Shown here piece after piece: positions 35,748 through 42,926 of a stretch of DNA of 64,000 nt; positions within the stretch are counted from its first letter, which is position 1; each line of letters begins with the position of its first letter. The DNA is from Chryseolinea soli (GTDB lineage: Bacteria > Bacteroidota > Bacteroidia > Cytophagales > Cyclobacteriaceae): positions 1,364,001-1,428,000 of the forward strand of contig NZ_CP032382.1 of assembly GCF_003589925.1 (NCBI RefSeq). The letters are read 5' to 3'. The notes below the pieces were generated by a model, which was not told the DNA's origin, did not search any database, and saw only the letters and a list, made by a program, of their open reading frames with translations. The position numbers were made by a program, and so were the translations under genes.

Positions 35748-36656
35748 TCACACGTTGTCTGGGTGAATCACTTCGGACCAGGTCTTGCCGTCGAAGGTCA
35801 GGATGTTGGCGGAGCCGATGGCCCACAGCATGCCGTCCTTCGCATGCAGCCGGTGCACGGTGAAGGGCTTGCCCAGGCCGGGGTCGACGCGCTGGATCGA
35901 GCCGTTCACGATGCGCGCCAGCACATTGTTGCCGGCCAGATAGATCTGGCCATTGAACTCCTCAATACTGTACCAGTTGTCGACAAAGGCGGGGTCGCTC
36001 AAGCGCTCCCAGTGGTTGAATCGCCCGTGTAGCACGACGCCGTCGTTGCCGCAGATCCAAACGTTGTCGGGCCCGAGGCAGCGAACAGCGCCTAGGTGTG
36101 CCGTTGTATGTCCGTCGTCCCGGTGCCAGGTCTTGCCATCGTGCAGATAGATCTCCCCTTTCCAGCCGACGGCGTAAACGTGCTGCTGGTCGGTGCCATC
36201 GATGTCGAAGAACCCGGTGCCCGTGTCGCGCGTCAGGATATCATCCGCGATCGAGGTCCAACCTGTCGCCGTCTGCTTGTAGACCTGTCGTCCATAGCCG
36301 CAGACGTACAACTCGCCGCCGATGTTCTTGATTGCCTCGACATAACCGTAGGGTTTGCTGACCTCGAGCCCTGCGCCCGGGATCTGGTCGATGTTCGGCG
36401 CACCGCCGGCGATCTCGGCAACCTGGCCGTTTTTGCCGAGCACCCACCATGCACGGTAGTTGCGCGCAGGGTCGCTCTTGACGGTGATCGACTTGCACTG
36501 AAACTTCAAGTCCAGGCTGCCCCATTGACCGCCGGCGTAGCTGAACAGCCGACAGAAAGGCGCCCTGGCATCCATCATGTCGGGGAAGGTGAGCAAGCCC
36601 AGCGCGCCCCGGCGCGATGAGTAGCCGGTGAGGAAAGTGACTGCGGGTGATGTCAT
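35748..36656 (-). CDS. Orphan beta-propeller protein, probable horizontal acquisition
   Basis: A 302-residue cytoplasmic protein with repeated blades of the type YVCGYGRQVYKQTATGW, YAVGWKGEIYLHDGKTW, WICGNDGVVLHGRFNHW, YLAGNNVLARI and WAIGSANILTFDGKTW. This is a BNR/WD-like propeller with a G-x-x-G-x-(I/V)-x-x-x-x-G-x-x-W pattern. The DNA is visibly GC-richer than both neighbours and uses GC-ending codons, which suggests transfer. No enzymatic motif is seen. With the bactofilin-like gene it forms a two-gene accessory unit of unknown role. Confidence 0.65.
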   Translation of the reverse strand: MTSPAVTFLTGYSSRRGALGLLTFPDMMDARAPFCRLFSYAGGQWGSLDLKFQCKSITVKSDPARNYRAWWVLGKNGQVAEIAGGAPNIDQIPGAGLEVSKPYGYVEAIKNIGGELYVCGYGRQVYKQTATGWTSIADDILTRDTGTGFFDIDGTDQQHVYAVGWKGEIYLHDGKTWHRDDGHTTAHLGAVRCLGPDNVWICGNDGVVLHGRFNHWERLSDPAFVDNWYSIEEFNGQIYLAGNNVLARIVNGSIQRVDPGLGKPFTVHRLHAKDGMLWAIGSANILTFDGKTWSEVIHPDNV

Positions 36657-37045
36657 GGTTCGATCTTATCTTCTCAGCAATTCCATTTTTTTGCAAACTA
36701 TCCAAAACAACGTTGGTCCCCTCCCTTTTTCTCCGTGAATGGCAACGCGCTGTTCGATCCGCATTTCGACCAACCCAGTATTTGTTCTGCACAACGGCCA
36801 GGTTCATCATCGAGTGGCCGTTGTCGTGTGGTTTATGCCATCCTGTTCTTGGGAGTTCTAAAAATCCAACGCCTTTCTTTACAACTTGTATGGCAATCTC
36901 AAAAATGAGACTTTAAGCCGACATAAGAAACATTGAACAGTACAAATGATCTATAGGTTATAATACTAATCCAGAAACCGGGCCGACAATTTCCTCACCA
37001 AATTTTCTATCTTTATAAAGGAAGCGTATCATCGCCCAGCAAAGT
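36657..37045. other. Intergenic region with a 10-bp hairpin
   Basis: About 390 bases without a credible gene. It contains a perfect 10-bp inverted repeat (36791-36800 with 36815-36824, 14-base loop) with no adjacent T-run. A TATCTTTA sequence at 37008-37015 resembles the TAnnTTTG -7 box and may serve the plus-strand gene at 37046. Confidence 0.4.
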
Positions 37046-37768
37046 ATGCGCTATAACCTCTCCGTTTCCGCAGCACGATCTGCCTTCTTTGTTGTTGCCT
37101 GTCTAACCACTGCAGCCTTTGGCCAGCCCCCGGCCACGCTGCGACTGAAACCCGGTGAGAACATCCGCACCACTTCCTGGCGCGACAGTGTATATCGATT
37201 TTCCTCGTACCAGGAAGGTCAGGTGATCTTCATTTCGGGACCTTCACCAAAATATAAGATGAACTACAACGTGCTGTCCGGCGACATGGAATTCATCAGT
37301 CCGAAGGGCGACACCATGGTGTTGAAGAAAACGCCGGAGGTAAAACTGGTCATGGTTGGAGGGCACGTATTTTTTTTGGAGCCTGCTCAGGGGTATATCG
37401 AAATACTGATTCAGCAACAACTGGCATTGGGCGTGCAAAAAGAATTTGTGATCGCCCGCAAGGATGTTGAAGTGAGCAATGGATACAGCACGTCATCCAA
37501 TAATACCGGGGCCGTTGTTGCCTATCGCGGCAACTCGCGGTCCGTCACCAGCAATGCCGACTTGTTGGTACGAATCAACAACACCTATTTTTTTATCGAT
37601 CAAAAGAACGAAGCGCATCCCGCCACCAAAGCCTCGCTGATGAAATTGTTTCCTGACGATCGCGATAAGCTGAAAACCTATCTGAAGGAACAACATACGG
37701 ATTTCAAACAGAAAGATGACCTGGCGAGGTTGTTGGCTTTTTGCAATGGACTGGCACCGGGGAAGTAG
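37046..37768 (+). CDS. Secreted protein of unknown function
   Basis: A 240-residue protein with a signal peptide (hydrophobic 11-24, cleavage after AFG). The centre is beta-rich (GQVIFISGPSPKYKMNYNVLSG, MEFISPKGDTMVLKKTPEV). The tail is a charged helix (PDDRDKLKTYLKEQHTDFKQKDD) that resembles Bacteroidota proteins with a stress-like tail. No family is recognised. It stands alone on the plus strand. Confidence 0.65.
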   Translation: MRYNLSVSAARSAFFVVACLTTAAFGQPPATLRLKPGENIRTTSWRDSVYRFSSYQEGQVIFISGPSPKYKMNYNVLSGDMEFISPKGDTMVLKKTPEVKLVMVGGHVFFLEPAQGYIEILIQQQLALGVQKEFVIARKDVEVSNGYSTSSNNTGAVVAYRGNSRSVTSNADLLVRINNTYFFIDQKNEAHPATKASLMKLFPDDRDKLKTYLKEQHTDFKQKDDLARLLAFCNGLAPGK

Positions 37769-37904
37769 CAACAGAAAGTCAGTCGGACATTGTGGCTTCA
37801 TTTCATTTCGCGATGAATCTCAAATTTGAAAATAAACGACAGTTGATACTGGTCCGCGACCCGGTGATATCCATAGCGTTGAGGGGCTTCCTGAAGGAAC
37901 CCCA

Positions 37905-37949
37905 TAAAAAAATAACAGGCTACACAGGGCGTGCCCTACATAGCCTGTT
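37905..37949 (-). terminator. Terminator of the T9SS NHL-repeat gene
   Basis: A 9-bp stem (37914-37922 with 37941-37949) with a further inner stem of five pairs is followed on the minus strand by a U-run encoded by the A-run near 37905-37912. It lies 40 bases after the stop of the gene ending at 37989. Confidence 0.75.
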
Positions 37950-37988
37950 TCATTTGTGATATTCGTTCTCGTTTGTTATTTCCGTACG

Positions 37989-40601
37989 CTATTTCTGCAC
38001 CACTATTTTCTTCGCTTTTGTGCCGATATCGCTAACGATTTTAATGATGTACACACCATTGGCAGACGCCGGCATTTCGATGGGCAAGCTTTGAACCTCA
38101 TCGGTGCAAGCTACCGATTGCGATACCGTTTCATTTCCAAGTTGGTCGATGATCTGTATCCTGACCGTCGATGACGTCAAATTGGTCCATCGAAGTGTAA
38201 ACGATCCAGCACTAGGATTGGGGTACACGGAAATATCTTCCTCATCATCTGCCAAAGCGTCGACGCGGTATTCCTGCGTGTTAAATCCGCATGAGCAGGT
38301 CCCCAAGGTGGCTCCGCGGCGAAAAAAATAGGGCAGGGCACGTTTATCGAGACAAAACGTATTAGAACATGGACGCCCGGACGCCAAACATACCAGGATC
38401 TTTTGCTGCTGGTCTCCGCATCGAACGTCGATGACTTTTACCGTGACCGAAGCGGTTACCTCACAGAACCCGATCATGTCCGTGACCTTTACTGAGTAAG
38501 AATACGTTCCGGGCGTAGCAGGACTTACGGTAAGGGATCTGGTGGTCTCCCCGGTCGACCAGGAATAACGATAAGTATTACCAGGATAAGGCTCTCCGCC
38601 AGACGCCCGGGCGGTGAAGGTAAGTGACGAGGGGCCGTATCCCGTATAGATCGTATTGGGTTTGCCTCCAGGAATGACTGCATACTGATTGCCAATGGCT
38701 ACTGTCATTTTTCTCTGAACGATTATGATGCTCTCCTGCGTGAAGACTTTTCCGGAAGAAGAAATTATCGTCCACGTAACCTTGCTTCTGCCGGGTCTGA
38801 AAAATCCACTGGCCTGGGTGCCTGTTCCTGAGCGGGTAGTGGCTCCTGAAATGGTGTAGGTAATTTTCGGTGTGCCGCACGGATCGGTGACAAACAAGGG
38901 CAGAAGTCCATACTGGTTTGTCGGACTGAAGCAAAACAATTGCAGCGGCGTGACAAATAATATCGCGTCTGTACAATTTACCGTGCCCCTCACCGTAAGG
39001 GTTTGGGTCACCGCGCCAGCGGAGGTAAGATTGACCTCACCTTCATAAACACCAAAAGGATTATCGGCCTTCAGACGGATAAAGATGATTCGCGAAGTAA
39101 CCACACCCGACGACGGGCTTAACGATAAACTTGACGTGAAGCCGCTACTAGCACTGAAAGAGATTTCGTAGCCGCCGGGTGCTGTGACGATGGCATTGTC
39201 CGCCAGGTAAGCACCGCTTACGCTAAAACTCTGCGAAGCTGATGCGGTTCCCAGGATTGTGGCGAAGGACGTGAACATCGGCTTGCTTATTTTCCGAATC
39301 CGGTTGTTAACAGCGTCGGCTACATAAACGTTACCCGATGCATCTACGGCTACGCCTACCGGATATCTAAATTGTGCGAACGTGCTTGCGCCATCCGCAT
39401 CACCTTCAACACCGCTTCCTGCCACTGTGGTTACCATACCGGTAGGATCAATCTTGCGGATACGAAGATTTCCTTGATCCGCCACATATATATTTCCCGA
39501 AGCCACGGCCACGCCCCATGGATAACTAAACTGGGCGGACGTGCCAGGACCATCCTGATATCCGTCTGTGCTACCGGCCAGCGTTGTTACCATTCCGGTG
39601 GCACTTATCTTACGAATGCGGTGATTGCCAAAATCTCCGACATAAACATTGGCCGATTCATCAACCGCTACTCCGCGAGGAAAACTTACCTGGGCCGATG
39701 CCGCCGGGCCGTCGGTATTTCCGGGTATGCCATTACCCACTAACGTGCTGACCAAGCCACTGGGGTCAATTTTAAGAATCCGGTTATTACCCTGATCAGC
39801 CACATATAAATTTCCCGAAGGATCGGCAGCGATACCCAAAGGCAAATCGAATCCGGCCGACGCACCGACAAAGGTGGTCACAAAACCCCCGGGCGTAATT
39901 TTACGAATGCAGCTATTCCCAGTATCGATCACGTACATATTCCCCGAAGCATCGAAACACAGGCTAGTCGGAAAAAGAAACTGAGCCGTCGTGCCCATCC
40001 CATCGACATGACCTTCAACACTGCCCGCAAAGGTGGTGACCACTCCCTCGGGCGTGATTTTACGAATCCGGCTATTCCCCGTATCGGCTACATAGACGTT
40101 GCCGTTGGCATCAACGGCCAAACCCTGTGGATTGAAAAGTTGCGCACTCGTACCGGTGCCATCGGCAGATCCCGGTGCACCACCTGCAAAGGTGGTGACC
40201 ATGACAGGATCGATCGTTACGACGGGTGTATTTTCAACTTCCCTGATCTCAAGTGAAAATTTCAGAATATTCGTTGCGGAGCCTTTACTATTATTCATAC
40301 CCAGCCCGAGGTATTCTTTTGAGCTGGTGTTAAAGATTGCGGCCGAGGTACGCCCGGCGCCGGGGAAAACAATTTTATTTATCTGGAAATCGGTTGGCGA
40401 ATGGTACGCTAAAAAATTCTGATGGTAATTCCCTGCATCATCGAGACCTAAACCCATGTAGCCCTTATCTCTGATTCCGACAGCGCCGTATCGGGCGCCA
40501 CCTGCTGCGAGCGTGACTTTCTGCGTCCAGGATTCCTGGGCCATTACGCCGCTGACGACCATTGTCAGCAGTGTGAGAACCAACCGAATTTTTGTGTCCA
40601 T
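37989..40601 (-). CDS. NHL-repeat beta-propeller with PKD-like region and T9SS type A sorting domain
   Basis: An 870-residue secreted protein. The signal peptide is residues 1-21. About residues 130-445 are six NHL blades, each of the form GVAVDxxGNVYVADxGNxRIRKI followed by VTTxAGS. Ig/PKD-like segments follow (WSTGETTRSLTVSPATPGTY at about 670-690). The last 80 residues (ISVYPNPSAGSFTLRW to GVYIIKIV, KKIVVQK) are a T9SS type A C-terminal signal, so it should be secreted and cell-surface attached. Blades are nearly identical at DNA level, allowing copy-number change. It has its own terminator. Confidence 0.9.
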   Translation of the reverse strand: MDTKIRLVLTLLTMVVSGVMAQESWTQKVTLAAGGARYGAVGIRDKGYMGLGLDDAGNYHQNFLAYHSPTDFQINKIVFPGAGRTSAAIFNTSSKEYLGLGMNNSKGSATNILKFSLEIREVENTPVVTIDPVMVTTFAGGAPGSADGTGTSAQLFNPQGLAVDANGNVYVADTGNSRIRKITPEGVVTTFAGSVEGHVDGMGTTAQFLFPTSLCFDASGNMYVIDTGNSCIRKITPGGFVTTFVGASAGFDLPLGIAADPSGNLYVADQGNNRILKIDPSGLVSTLVGNGIPGNTDGPAASAQVSFPRGVAVDESANVYVGDFGNHRIRKISATGMVTTLAGSTDGYQDGPGTSAQFSYPWGVAVASGNIYVADQGNLRIRKIDPTGMVTTVAGSGVEGDADGASTFAQFRYPVGVAVDASGNVYVADAVNNRIRKISKPMFTSFATILGTASASQSFSVSGAYLADNAIVTAPGGYEISFSASSGFTSSLSLSPSSGVVTSRIIFIRLKADNPFGVYEGEVNLTSAGAVTQTLTVRGTVNCTDAILFVTPLQLFCFSPTNQYGLLPLFVTDPCGTPKITYTISGATTRSGTGTQASGFFRPGRSKVTWTIISSSGKVFTQESIIIVQRKMTVAIGNQYAVIPGGKPNTIYTGYGPSSLTFTARASGGEPYPGNTYRYSWSTGETTRSLTVSPATPGTYSYSVKVTDMIGFCEVTASVTVKVIDVRCGDQQQKILVCLASGRPCSNTFCLDKRALPYFFRRGATLGTCSCGFNTQEYRVDALADDEEDISVYPNPSAGSFTLRWTNLTSSTVRIQIIDQLGNETVSQSVACTDEVQSLPIEMPASANGVYIIKIVSDIGTKAKKIVVQK

Positions 40602-40986
40602 GTTGTGGGGGATTTAAGGTGACATATCTATCGAAGTTTTAATAACTGTTTATCGATGTACGGATGCTGTGTACGGTGCTGTTGCTTTGACTGATCGCGC
40701 GTATCCGGGAAGTAAATCGCTGACGGCATTTTCCCCAATCGATGTTCACACAATTGCCAGCTTTTTTTGATCCCTGTAATACGGGACAGTAGGCGGAGGA
40801 TTTTTGTGCCTACATAACAAATGTATATAAAGAGACTACCAACTCCTATGAACTTCGTCAAAGCTTGAGCTAACATCCGTCATGCCGGTAGAAGACACAC
40901 ACCTTCTTCGCGCAAATGGAATCCGGCACAGGAATTGATAGACGATTAACCCTGGTAAAGCGAGCCTATTTCATCTTTGTTTCAAA

Positions 40987-41165
40987 GTGCTGATGTATTA
41001 TATCCTGGAGAAGTTGAACCTTGACGGGTATCACGAGAATGCAGCGAACCTCTACCGCGTGTCGCTACATCAAAGCGTCGGATAACGCATTTCCCTGGGC
41101 TGCAGCAAGACTGCGCCTAGCGAATGAGTTGTAAAACAACTGTCGAAATAAGAAAATGCAATACA
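40987..41165 (+). pseudogene. Relic of a MacB/FtsX-type ABC transporter permease
   Basis: Translation from 40987 gives LMYYILEKLNLDGYHENAAN then LYRVS, clearly matching LMYILDELSFDRYHANATN/IYRVV near the N-terminus of the intact permease at 42927. After a frameshift near 41075 the match resumes as DNAFPWAAARLRLANEL (intact: DNAFTWAVAQQPLAPEL), then a TAA, then a faint continuation. So it is a truncated, frameshifted fragment of a paralogue. The first 33 residues and everything after about residue 80 are missing. It ends about 10 bases before repeat copy B. Confidence 0.75.
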
Positions 41166-41175
41166 ACGCAAACAG

Positions 41176-41208
41176 AACTTTCTATAAATACCAAAAAAAA
41201 CAGTTTCA
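41176..41208 (+). repeat. 33-34 base dispersed direct repeat, copy B
   Basis: The near-identical partner of 34903-34936, in the same orientation, immediately downstream of the permease relic. The copies differ by one C/T change and one missing G. Similarity continues weakly into gtttc-agaat beyond the core. Confidence 0.65.
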
Positions 41209-41383
41209 AGAATACGGATCTCAAACAAAGAGATGATCTTTTTAAACCGCTGATTTTTTGCAATACCCTAGAGAACAATAAATAAAATTTCAGAACAAAA
41301 ATTTTTTACAATTTTCAGCGTTTGGAGTTAACCGGGAATTATCCCGTTGAGGCTATCCGTAATTATCCGGTAAAATTAATCCA

Positions 41384-41413
41384 TTGCACAGAACATATTA
41401 ACAACTAACTTTA
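41384..41413 (+). promoter_or_regulatory. Bacteroidota-type promoter of the FISUMP lipoprotein gene
   Basis: TTG at 41384-41386, then exactly 19 bases, then TAACTTTA at 41406-41413, one mismatch from the TTG-N19-TAnnTTTG consensus of Bacteroidota primary sigma factor. The start codon follows 26 bases later. Confidence 0.5.
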
Positions 41414-41439
41414 CCCCAAAATTTTTTCTGATATCTGTT

Positions 41440-42741
41440 ATGAAAACCATCCCCCTGTTACTCCTCCTCTTTGTCGTTTTTTCATCCTGCGAAAACCACG
41501 AAACGGCTGAATTACCCGAAAATGCTTCCGTTAAAGTGCTTTCCATCGATTTGCCGACCAAAACGGTTTCGCTGATCGCCACCCAGCCCACCGACGGTAT
41601 TGAAGGTACCTGGTCTGTTGTCTCGCAAAATCAGGACCCTGGATCGTTCTCCAGCCTTTCAGATCCGTTGGCGAATTTTACAGGCAACGTCGCGGAGCAT
41701 TATGTACTCCGGTGGACATTGTCGAATGGCCCCTCGGAAATCTCCGCCGATGTTGAGTTTACGATCGGTGAAGGCTTTGCGATTTATGAATTGGTTGACG
41801 CCCATGTGCCCTTGTCCGATATGGTAAAGTTTGTTCCTATGGAGCAATTGGTGCACTGGGGCTTTTCAGGTAAAGATTTGTACGAGGCCGGTGCACCCAT
41901 TCACGATCTCCTCATTTCCGGCGTGCCGGCCCATGATCTCCTGGTTCTCGGCATAGCGCCGTACACACTTTTTCAAGCCGGCGCCTCGGTGGCAGACATC
42001 CTGGAATACGACCGGGCCAACATCAAGGTGTTGATGCAAGCCGGCCTGACCCTGGAACAATTGTCCGACGGTGGTGCGCTGGTGAATGAGCTCAGAGGAT
42101 TGGGCATATCCGACAGTCAACTGCAGGTTATCAACGCGATCGGATCGCTGACGGATATTGATGGAAACACTTATGCCTGGGTGAAGATCGGCAAGCAGCG
42201 ATGGATGGCCGAAAATCTCAAGACCACAAAGTATGCCGATGGCACGCCCTTACCCGAATTGTCGATCGGCGATTCTCACCTGTCGCTCTTTGGAAAAATG
42301 TATACCGTCGGTGGTGCAGGCCGGGGCGATGTGAGCAGCACAAATCCAAGTGGTGTACGGGGCGTATGCCCCAATGGCTGGCATTTGCCGAGTGAGGCGG
42401 AGTTCCAAGAAATGCTCCAGACGTTGCACGACAACCTTCCCGTGAAATTGAAAACGAAAGCCGGCGACCCCGACGACCTGTGGGACCCCGGTCCCTTGCC
42501 CGGAAATGATTTGAGTGCTTTCAATGCAAAACCGGGTGGCCAGGGTACATGGAATAGCAGCAACACGCTGGAGTGGGATCAGGTTTACTCAGCGGCAAAT
42601 TTTTGGATGGCCGATCCGCAAATGGGCGTGGGCGATGGCCACTATGCCCCGGGCGTCTGCACCATTCCTAACGATACCGATTATGTATTCCTATACGGAA
42701 CAACCCGCTCCACGGCAAGCGTTCGCTGCGTGAAGGACTAG
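41440..42741 (+). CDS. FISUMP-domain lipoprotein with decapeptide repeats
   Basis: A 433-residue lipoprotein (lipobox VFSSC, Cys17). Residues about 20-110 are an Ig-like region. Residues about 135-225 contain eight or so roughly ten-residue units starting with Gly (GAPIHDLLIS, GVPAHDLLVL, GIAPYTLFQA, GASVADILEY ... GLTLEQLSDG, GALVNELRGL). The C-terminal 200 residues are a Fibrobacter succinogenes major paralogous domain: DIDGNTYAWVKIGKQRWMAE, CPNGWHLPSEAEF and final SVRCVKD with paired Cys. FISUMP domains are extracellular and may bind carbohydrate, but this is not established. Confidence 0.88.
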   Translation: MKTIPLLLLLFVVFSSCENHETAELPENASVKVLSIDLPTKTVSLIATQPTDGIEGTWSVVSQNQDPGSFSSLSDPLANFTGNVAEHYVLRWTLSNGPSEISADVEFTIGEGFAIYELVDAHVPLSDMVKFVPMEQLVHWGFSGKDLYEAGAPIHDLLISGVPAHDLLVLGIAPYTLFQAGASVADILEYDRANIKVLMQAGLTLEQLSDGGALVNELRGLGISDSQLQVINAIGSLTDIDGNTYAWVKIGKQRWMAENLKTTKYADGTPLPELSIGDSHLSLFGKMYTVGGAGRGDVSSTNPSGVRGVCPNGWHLPSEAEFQEMLQTLHDNLPVKLKTKAGDPDDLWDPGPLPGNDLSAFNAKPGGQGTWNSSNTLEWDQVYSAANFWMADPQMGVGDGHYAPGVCTIPNDTDYVFLYGTTRSTASVRCVKD

Positions 42742-42805
42742 GTCGACGGTCGCAAAGGACGCATGGGCGATTGAACGCATGACTTCATTTTGATTCAAGT
42801 TTCAG

Positions 42806-42835
42806 AAAGGTGCTTTGTGTATACAAAGCACCTTT
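42806..42835 (+). terminator. Rho-independent terminator of the FISUMP gene
   Basis: A perfect 13-bp stem (42806-42818 with 42823-42835) and a 4-base loop are followed by a pyrimidine-rich, T-containing tract. It lies 64 bases after the FISUMP stop codon. Confidence 0.82.
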
Positions 42836-42926
42836 CCTTCTTTTGGGATTACACCTTGGTGTATTTGAACGCCGCAGAATCCAACTTTTTTACGATCTTT
42901 AACATCTCCCAGTTAAACCCCATCCT

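Larger units (their letters stand above)
40602..41439. other. Long non-coding stretch with gene relic and repeat
   Basis: About 840 bases without an intact gene. It holds a decayed permease fragment (40987-41165), copy B of the 33-base repeat (41176-41208) and a promoter for the FISUMP gene (41384-41413). An 82-codon minus-strand frame at 40628-40876 has no recognisable features. The first 380 bases show nothing I can name. Confidence 0.55.

Noticed and set aside
36647..36916. An 89-codon plus-strand frame
   Set aside because: It overlaps the start of the propeller gene, has odd composition (many Cys, Phe and Pro) and covers the inverted repeat.
37881..37904. Hairpin ggggcttcct/aggaacccc as a terminator for the gene ending at 37768
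   Set aside because: It is followed on the plus strand by A rather than T, has a bulge and lies over 100 bases from the stop codon.
40628..40876. An 82-codon minus-strand frame in the long gap
   Set aside because: No recognisable domain, mixed hydrophobic and basic content, and location in a region with a decayed gene. Kept only as part of the non-coding stretch.
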